20,398 bases of DNA from Bacteroidota bacterium. Its GTDB lineage: Bacteria; Bacteroidota; Ignavibacteria; UBA10030; UBA8401. A program made the position numbers and the translations under genes. The notes under the pieces were generated by a model, which did not search any database, was not told the DNA's origin, and saw only the letters and a program-made list of their open reading frames with translations. Shown one piece after another: positions 15,230 through 20,398 of the stretch (position 1 is its first letter; each line of letters opens with the position of its first letter). The DNA lies in contig JALNZH010000033.1 in assembly GCA_023229405.1 (NCBI GenBank), positions 1-20,398 of the forward strand. Reading direction: 5' to 3'.

Positions 15230-16138
15230 ATGACTATCACGAAACGAAAAATACTTGGAACGATCGCTTACACAGTACCGGCATTCTTTGCGTTGGTCAT
15301 TGTTGCCATCGTACTGTTCGTTATGACGTACATAGTAATAGGAGGATGGGACAGTCTGACGATGGATTTCCTTCTCGGTTCGCCGGAAGAAGGAATGACG
15401 AAGGGGGGGATTTTTCCCGCAATCTTCGGAACCTTTTTGTTGGTGGTGATCATGTCACTTGCCGGCGTTCCGGTTGGAACGTTCACTGCAATCTATCTAA
15501 GTGAATATGCCAGTCAGAAGTCAATCCTAGCGCGTCTCATCCGCTTTGCTGTGAACACGCTGGCGGGTGTGCCGGCAATTGTGTTCGGCTTATTCGGACT
15601 AGGATTTTTCATTCAGTTTGTCGGCGCAGGTGTGGATAAAACACTCTATAACGATGGAATGCTGCACTGGGGGCAGCCGAATATTCTTTGGGCAAGCCTG
15701 ACGATGGCATTGTTGACGCTGCCGGTAGTAATTGTTGCAGTGGAAGAGGCGATTAAAACTGTCCCCCGTGAATTACGCGAAGCATCTCTGGCGCTTGGCG
15801 CAACCAAATGGCAGACGATCCGGAAAGTGGTCATTCCGAATTCAATCACCGGAATGTTGACGGGAGGCATTCTGGCTGTGAGTCGTGGTGCCGGTGAAGT
15901 TGCGCCGATTCTCTTTACCGGTGCGGCATACTTTCTTCCGCACCTTCCGTCAGGACTTTCTGATCAGTTTATGGAACTCGGATATCATATCTACATAATG
16001 GCAACCCAATCCCCGGACGTGGAAGCGACACGCGGGATCCAGTACGCAACAACACTGGTCCTGCTTCTGCTAACGTTTGCGCTTAATTTTTCAGCAATTT
16101 TTTTGCGGTACCGATTACGCAAACGAATTATTACATAA
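15230..16138 (+). CDS. pstA: Phosphate ABC transporter permease PstA
   Basis: A 302-residue inner-membrane permease with six predicted helices. The EAA loop reads E-A-S-L-A-L-G-A-T-K-W-Q-T, identical to that of PstC here, followed by S-R-G-A-G-E-V-A-P-I-L-F-T-G, which is typical of PstA. It forms the phosphate channel with PstC. The ATG is preceded by GGAG only two bases away, which is closer than normal, but no other start fits the first helix. It is 17 bp after pstC and 38 bp before pstB. Confidence 0.95.
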   Translation: MTITKRKILGTIAYTVPAFFALVIVAIVLFVMTYIVIGGWDSLTMDFLLGSPEEGMTKGGIFPAIFGTFLLVVIMSLAGVPVGTFTAIYLSEYASQKSILARLIRFAVNTLAGVPAIVFGLFGLGFFIQFVGAGVDKTLYNDGMLHWGQPNILWASLTMALLTLPVVIVAVEEAIKTVPRELREASLALGATKWQTIRKVVIPNSITGMLTGGILAVSRGAGEVAPILFTGAAYFLPHLPSGLSDQFMELGYHIYIMATQSPDVEATRGIQYATTLVLLLLTFALNFSAIFLRYRLRKRIIT

Positions 16139-16176
16139 AAGCTATCGACAGTACAATATCTTAGAAAAAGAGTATT

Positions 16177-16965
16177 ATGTATTCACACTCGTACACAACT
16201 ATGAAAACCACCGAAATACGGTTGAAGACTGAAGGATTAAACATTTATTATGGACAAAAGCATGCAATTAAAAATGTCAATCTTGAGGTTTTTACTAATC
16301 GTGTCACAGCTCTCATCGGACCATCCGGTTGTGGTAAATCAACATATCTCCGCGCTTTTAATCGAATGAATGACCTGATTGAGAATACGCGCGTTGATGG
16401 ACAAGTGCTTCTGGACGGTGTGAATATTTATGACAGACAAGTAGATGTGGTGGAATTGCGTAAAAAAATTGGGATGATCTTTCAGAAATCGAATCCATTT
16501 CCCAAATCGATTTTTGAGAATGTGGCGTATGGGCCCCGCATCAACGGCATGAACGATAAAAAGAAATTGGAAGAGATTGTCCAGCGTTCGCTGAAGCAGG
16601 CGGCGCTATGGGATGAGGTGAAAGATGATCTCGGCAAAAGCGGGCTCTCACTCTCCGGCGGACAACAACAGCGACTCTGTATTGCGCGCGCACTTGCCGT
16701 TGATCCGGAAATTTTATTGATGGACGAGCCTGCCAGCGCACTTGATCCGATTGCAACCGCCAAAATTGAAGAGCTTGTCTACGAATTAAAGAATTCCTAT
16801 ACGATTGTCATCGTGACACACAATATGCAGCAGGCGGCACGTGTGAGTGATTACACAGCGTTCTTCTATATGGGCGAACTGATCGAGTTTGATGAAACGA
16901 AAAAAATCTTCACTGTGCCGGCAAAGAAGCAAACGGAAGATTATATTACGGGACGATTCGGATAA
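16177..16965 (+). CDS. pstB: Phosphate ABC transporter ATP-binding protein
   Basis: A 262-residue cytoplasmic ATPase that powers phosphate import. Walker A is G-P-S-G-C-G-K-S-T (48-56), the ABC signature is L-S-G-G-Q-Q-Q-R (159-166), Walker B is I-L-L-M-D-E-P (179-185) and the switch His is H215. The PstB-specific R-A-F-N-R-M-N-D-L and F-Q-K-S-N-P-F-P-K segments are present. The start at 16177 has AAAGAG a few bases upstream. An ATG at 16201 would give the usual family N-terminus but lacks a ribosome binding site. Confidence 0.96.
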   Translation: MYSHSYTTMKTTEIRLKTEGLNIYYGQKHAIKNVNLEVFTNRVTALIGPSGCGKSTYLRAFNRMNDLIENTRVDGQVLLDGVNIYDRQVDVVELRKKIGMIFQKSNPFPKSIFENVAYGPRINGMNDKKKLEEIVQRSLKQAALWDEVKDDLGKSGLSLSGGQQQRLCIARALAVDPEILLMDEPASALDPIATAKIEELVYELKNSYTIVIVTHNMQQAARVSDYTAFFYMGELIEFDETKKIFTVPAKKQTEDYITGRFG

Positions 16966-16976
16966 TGATATCACCA

Positions 16977-17030
16977 CAGAGACATGAAGACACAGGATTA
17001 AAAAAAATAACCCGTGTCTCGGTGCCTCTG
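16977..17030. repeat. Imperfect long inverted repeat between pstB and phoU
   Basis: Two 20-base arms (16977-16996 and 17011-17030) match as inverted repeats at 15 positions, around an A-rich 14-base loop. The left arm reads CAGAGACATGAAGACACAGG. In RNA this would form an interrupted hairpin just before the phoU ribosome binding site. The purine-rich 'CAGAGACA...GACAC' composition resembles dispersed intergenic palindromes seen in other environmental genomes, so it may be a repeat family. I cannot count copies from one window. Confidence 0.5.
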
Positions 17031-17050
17031 CTTAAAAAGGAAAAGTGATT

Positions 17051-17728
17051 ATGGAACGACATTTTCAACGCGACCTGGAACGGCTGAAAGCTAACGTGAT
17101 TAAAATGGGGAGTCTGGTGGAACAGAATCTCATTGATGCAATGGAAGCAGTGCTGAAGAATGACGCTGCGCTTGCTTCCAAAGTGATTGCGGCGGACGGA
17201 AACGTCAACAAATATGAAATTGAGATCGACAATGGTGTAGTGGATTTGCTTGCGCTGCAACAGCCTGTGGCGAGCGATCTACGGCTGATTTTGGCGATTC
17301 AGAAAATCAACAACGATCTTGAGCGAATTGGCGATCATGCTGTGAATATTGCCGAGTCGGCATTTCGTTTGGTGGAAACCCCGCAGGATGAACCCCTGCT
17401 GGAAATTCCCAACATGTCCCTGATTGCAAAAGATATGTTCCAACAGGCGCTAGATGCTTTCATTCATCTTAATGCGCAGTTAGCACAGAGCGTGCTGGAA
17501 AGCGACGATCGGATCGATGCATTAAACCGCGGGATGAACGCACAAGTGGTAAAAATGATTAAAAAAGATCCCAAAAGCATTGAAGGAGGATTGGAGTTAC
17601 TACGTATCAGCAGGAATTTGGAGCGCGTCGCCGACCTGACCACAAATATTGCCGAAGAAGTGATCTTCCATACACAAGCGAGAATTGTGAAACATCATTC
17701 AGAGGAAGAAAAACCACGGCACAAGTGA
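17051..17728 (+). CDS. phoU: Phosphate transport regulator PhoU
   Basis: A 225-residue all-helical protein made of two PhoU repeats. Each repeat has the metal-binding helix motif: N-N-D-L-E-R-I-G-D-H-A-V-N-I-A-E in the first and S-R-N-L-E-R-V-A-D-L-T-T-N-I-A-E-E in the second. PhoU restrains Pst transport and, in most bacteria, signals phosphate sufficiency to the PhoR kinase. The ATG at 17051 is preferred because AAGGA lies nine bases upstream; a GTG at 17045 would be too close to that site. It is the last gene of the operon, and the next gene is convergent. Its usual partner kinase is not in the window. Confidence 0.94.
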   Translation: MERHFQRDLERLKANVIKMGSLVEQNLIDAMEAVLKNDAALASKVIAADGNVNKYEIEIDNGVVDLLALQQPVASDLRLILAIQKINNDLERIGDHAVNIAESAFRLVETPQDEPLLEIPNMSLIAKDMFQQALDAFIHLNAQLAQSVLESDDRIDALNRGMNAQVVKMIKKDPKSIEGGLELLRISRNLERVADLTTNIAEEVIFHTQARIVKHHSEEEKPRHK

Positions 17729-17750
17729 TCGAGCTTGCTGTTCAGCCCGG

Positions 17751-18167
17751 TTAGGTGATCAGCGCATCATTCAGTTTATATCCTACCCCTTTAATAACAC
17801 AGATGATGTTTCTTTCCTTCATCGGTCCGATCTTTTTCCGAATATTACAGATATGCGTGTCAATCGTCCTGGGATTGTTGAGTGACTCCTCGCCCAGGGC
17901 AAACCGAGAAATCTCGGACCGGGAATGGATCTTTCCCCGAGTGCTCATCATCAGGTACAGAATAAGAAATTCCGTTTTCGTCAGAGCAATGTGAAGACCG
18001 TTCTTTATTACGACGAATCGTTCGGGATCGATCGTAATATTGTCGAGAGTGATGCTGTTCATTTTCCCTGCCGGTGAAATTGTCATATGCATTGAACATT
18101 GTGTCGCGTGAATGTCCCCGGTGGCAAACTGAATCCGCAGAGGAAAGAAATAATCATTATATTTCAT
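17751..18167 (-). CDS. PhoB/OmpR-type winged-helix DNA-binding domain without receiver
   Basis: Up to 138 residues. The C-terminal about 100 are a clear OmpR/PhoB effector domain: L-T-K-T-E-F-L-I-L-Y-L-M-M, then R-T-I-D-T-H-I-C-N-I-R-K-K-I-G (recognition helix) and I-K-G-V-G-Y-K-L (wing). There is no phosphoacceptor Asp or any receiver domain; the first 35 residues are unlike one. The start is uncertain. The ATG at 18167 has no ribosome binding site and would be leaderless if the predicted promoter is used. The ATG at 18062 follows AGGGA closely and would give a 103-residue bare DNA-binding domain. It converges on phoU with a 22-bp gap, and repeats like the porin Pho-box lie upstream, so a role in the phosphate response is plausible. 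No adjacent kinase. Confidence 0.8.
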   Translation of the reverse strand: MKYNDYFFPLRIQFATGDIHATQCSMHMTISPAGKMNSITLDNITIDPERFVVIKNGLHIALTKTEFLILYLMMSTRGKIHSRSEISRFALGEESLNNPRTIDTHICNIRKKIGPMKERNIICVIKGVGYKLNDALIT

Positions 18168-18174
18168 AAAGAAG

Positions 18175-18225
18175 ATAATGAAACCGTACTTCTGTCATAT
18201 CAACGTATTGTTACGATATTGTAAT
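18175..18225 (-). promoter_or_regulatory. Second 11-bp phased repeat set and promoter, toward the winged-helix gene
   Basis: On the minus strand ATTACA (18225-18220), GTAACA (18214-18209) and TTGATA (18203-18198) are spaced exactly 11 bp apart, the same period and a shared GTAACA core as upstream of the porin. TTGATA, a 17-base spacer and CATTAT (18180-18175) form a plausible promoter ending seven bases before the ATG at 18167. This would put the winged-helix gene under the same regulator, perhaps itself. The site overlaps the first codons of the divergent M28 gene. Confidence 0.5.
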
Positions 18226-19869
18226 CAAATATTTTCCACCATAGTTGCTTCCGGTACCGCAGTACTGTTGTTTGTTTCCTTCACACATGCTCAACCAGTG
18301 CTGAACGCCATTTCGCCGGATTCAATTCGCACGCATCTATTTTTACTTGGCGATGATGCTTTTGAAGGGCGTGGTACCGGATCGCAGGGTTGTGAACGTG
18401 CTGCGTTCTACATTGCCGGAAAGCTCAAATTGTATGGAATTAACCCGCCTTCGTCGATGGCCGATTATTTCCAGTCTTTTCCTCTTCACGGAAGCGCACC
18501 AATGGAAGAGACGGAGTTCAAACTCTTTGCTCCGAAAGATTCTTATACGCTTCGATTACAGGAAGACTATGTACTGTATTCCGCTGGTGCACAAACATTT
18601 ATTCCAACGTCGGTCCGGCTGGTGTTTGTCGGTTACGGAATTGTGGCGCCGGAGTATGATTATAATGACTACCAATCCGTTGATGTGACCAATGCAATCG
18701 TTGTATTCCTCTCCGGCGAACCCGATTCGGAAGATGACTCATACTTTGACGGGAAGCGGCCGACTGTTCATTCTTCATTTGTTGTAAAACAAAAGACTGC
18801 GTTTGCCCGTGGTGCAAAAGGGAGCATTCTTATCGCCAGTCCGTCGGACCGGTCGATGGATGATTGGTATGAACAGCAGCGCCATTTCCTTTTTGAGGAG
18901 GTTCGGTTATTATATGCACCGTCCGAAAATTTAAATATACTTCTGAATGCTAAACTGGCTCCGTTTCTTTTCACCGATGCTCTGTATTCATATACCGACG
19001 TTGTGGGATTCGAAAAGAAACGAACGATGAAAAGTTTTGTATTGACACTTCGAGCGGCATTTCAGGGAAAATTTCGCGAGAGGGACTTTCTTTCGTCCAA
19101 TATTATCGGAATGATTGAGGGGAGCGATCCGGTCCTAAAAAATTCCTATCTGTTGCTCTCTGCGCATTACGATCATCTCGGCATCGGTCCAGCCGTGGAG
19201 GGTGATTCAATTTATAATGGAGCATTTGATAATGCATCGGGTGTAGCAGCATTGCTGGAAATTGCCCGCACCATGGTGCAATCAGCTGTACGGCCGAAGC
19301 GTTCATTGTTGTTTGTTTTTGTGACCGGAGAAGAACGGGGATTTCTTGGCTCACAGTATTACTGCCTCAATCCTACTGTACCGCTTCACAAAACGATTGC
19401 CAACATCAATATTGACGGTATATCACTTTTTGAGAATATTCATTCGGTCATCGGTGTTGGCGCTGAACTTTCCACACTGGGGACACGGTTGAAACAGTCG
19501 ATGAAACCGGCCAAAATATTGGTAGAGGAAATCCCTTCGGACCTTTTCCGGCTTGAACAGTTCCGGAACAGTGATCAATTTATGTTTGCACAGGCGGGCA
19601 TACCGTCCATATTAATAACGGAAGGACTTCATTACGAGCACTCTTCCGCTTCCGTCGGCATTGCGCGATATATCTCCTGGTCGGAGGATCGTTATCATAC
19701 ACCGTTTGATGATTTGACGCAGACAATGGATTTTCAAGCAGCATCTCAACACACAGCGCTCATCCGTCAATTTGCATTCGATCTGGCGAATGGATCTTCA
19801 GAACCATCGTGGTATGCCCGAACGCCGTTTCAGAGTGCCAGAGTTCGGTCTTTTTCGGAGAAACGATGA
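18178..19869 (+). CDS. Exported M28-family aminopeptidase with PA-like insert
   Basis: Up to 563 residues. A signal peptide (about 20-38, ending F-T-H-A-Q) is preceded by an unusually long 20-residue stretch, so the real start may be later, for example the TTG at 18208. A protease-associated-like region (about 145-225; V-F-V-G-Y-G-I-V-A-P) precedes the M28 zinc peptidase domain. Metal ligands are H330 (S-A-H-Y-D-H-L-G), D351 (F-D-N-A-S-G), E385/E386 (G-E-E-R-G), D413 (N-I-D-G) and H507 (R-Y-H-T-P-F-D-D), a complete two-zinc set. It should remove N-terminal amino acids from peptides in the periplasm or outside. Its stop overlaps the start of the second pstS-like gene (ATGA), tying it to phosphate genes. 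Confidence 0.87.
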   Translation: MKPYFCHINVLLRYCNQIFSTIVASGTAVLLFVSFTHAQPVLNAISPDSIRTHLFLLGDDAFEGRGTGSQGCERAAFYIAGKLKLYGINPPSSMADYFQSFPLHGSAPMEETEFKLFAPKDSYTLRLQEDYVLYSAGAQTFIPTSVRLVFVGYGIVAPEYDYNDYQSVDVTNAIVVFLSGEPDSEDDSYFDGKRPTVHSSFVVKQKTAFARGAKGSILIASPSDRSMDDWYEQQRHFLFEEVRLLYAPSENLNILLNAKLAPFLFTDALYSYTDVVGFEKKRTMKSFVLTLRAAFQGKFRERDFLSSNIIGMIEGSDPVLKNSYLLLSAHYDHLGIGPAVEGDSIYNGAFDNASGVAALLEIARTMVQSAVRPKRSLLFVFVTGEERGFLGSQYYCLNPTVPLHKTIANINIDGISLFENIHSVIGVGAELSTLGTRLKQSMKPAKILVEEIPSDLFRLEQFRNSDQFMFAQAGIPSILITEGLHYEHSSASVGIARYISWSEDRYHTPFDDLTQTMDFQAASQHTALIRQFAFDLANGSSEPSWYARTPFQSARVRSFSEKR

Positions 19870-20398
19870 AGAGAGTCTCTGTTGTGATACTGTTGTTCTT
19901 ATTGTTGAATGGTTGTGCTTCCTATCGGAATGTGACGGAGGAAGTGCGGACTATTCTTCGGATTAAGGGTTCCGATTCTATGCTGCTGTTAGTGCAGCAA
20001 CTGGCGGATCAATTTATGGTGCAGCATTCAGGTGTATCGATTACCGTGAATGGGGGTGGAAGCGGTGCAGGAATCCGGTCATTAATTGACGGCTCTGTGG
20101 AAATTTGTGCAACATCCCGGCCATTAACCCCGGAAGAAGTGCGGCAGCTTGCACAAAAATATCAATCCGTCGGTGTTTCCATTTTAGTTGCTAAAGATGC
20201 ATTGAATATCGTAGTGCATCCATCCAATCGTGTCTCAGATCTTTCTGTGCGCCAGGTAGTCGATATTTTCACCGGTAGCACGAAGTGGTGGAACGAAATA
20301 GGTGGAGACGATATGCCGATTACTGTGTATGGCAGAGAAACAAATTCCGGTACATTCCTCTATTTTGAAGAACATGTATTGCTGGGTGCGAAATATAG
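19866..20398 (+). CDS. Second PstS-like phosphate-binding lipoprotein, cut by the window end
   Basis: The first 177 codons of an open frame that continues past the window. The N-terminus is a lipoprotein signal, M-K-R-V-S-V then L-L-L-N-G-C, with the lipidated Cys at residue 17. The mature part follows PstS closely: K-G-S-D-S-M, N-G-G-G-S-G-A-G, C-A-T-S-R-P-L-T-P-E-E, D-I-F-T-G and G-R-E-T-N-S-G-T. These match loops in the pstS product of the operon, so it is a paralogue with a different anchor. The ATG overlaps the M28 stop (ATGA), so the two are translationally coupled. It may be a high-affinity or accessory phosphate receptor fixed to a membrane. Confidence 0.9.
   Translation, partial: MKRVSVVILLFLLLNGCASYRNVTEEVRTILRIKGSDSMLLLVQQLADQFMVQHSGVSITVNGGGSGAGIRSLIDGSVEICATSRPLTPEEVRQLAQKYQSVGVSILVAKDALNIVVHPSNRVSDLSVRQVVDIFTGSTKWWNEIGGDDMPITVYGRETNSGTFLYFEEHVLLGAKY

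Noticed and set aside
1..20398. CRISPR arrays, tRNA or rRNA genes, and insertion sequences.
   Set aside because: No repeat-spacer pattern, no cloverleaf or ribosomal RNA sequence and no transposase were recognised anywhere in the window.

Overview
The window reads as chromosomal DNA from a Gram-negative bacterium of the Bacteroidota/Chlorobiota side of the FCB group, most likely an Ignavibacteria-type lineage. The best clue is the secreted carboxypeptidase near 10-11.2 kb. It ends in a type IX secretion (Por) sorting domain that opens with a 'NYPNPFNPTT' motif, which is very common in Ignavibacteria and relatives. An outer-membrane porin and several exported enzymes agree with this. The taxonomic call is an inference from motifs, not from a database match.

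Left half, minus strand (about 9.9 kb down to 1). Read in the direction of transcription, there are four blocks. (a) A probable operon of small metabolic genes: F420/NADP-type oxidoreductase, four-helix membrane protein, YhcH/DUF386 protein, GNAT acetyltransferase and Nudix hydrolase. (b) A tight three-gene unit: SMP-30-type beta-propeller, exported esterase and a minimal M24 metallopeptidase-like protein, with 1-nt spacing and an ATGA overlap. (c) A complete arsenic resistance locus: arsR, a Cys-rich 23-residue peptide, arsM, arsC and acr3. ArsR should release DNA on binding As(III), ArsC reduces arsenate, ArsM methylates arsenite and Acr3 exports arsenite. Two identical 16-bp palindromes, one before arsR and one before the micropeptide/arsM unit, look like ArsR operators. 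(d) A patatin-like phospholipase, then the first codons of a gene leaving the window.

Right half, plus strand (about 10 kb to the end). An M14 carboxypeptidase with a type IX tag is followed by a dCMP-deaminase-family gene. Then comes a phosphate acquisition operon: OprO/OprP-like porin, pstS, pstC, pstA, pstB and phoU. It is preceded by an array of direct repeats with an 11-bp period that looks like a Pho box. A receiver-less PhoB-type winged-helix gene runs convergently toward phoU. It has its own 11-bp phased repeats upstream, and divergent from it is an M28 aminopeptidase gene that overlaps a second, lipoprotein-type pstS paralogue cut by the window end. No phoR and no full-length phoB are present in the window.

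The items most worth a second look are the Cys-rich micropeptide inside the arsenic operon, the orphan PhoB DNA-binding domain with its phased repeats, and the M28-PstS2 gene pair. I saw no insertion sequence, CRISPR array, tRNA or rRNA.
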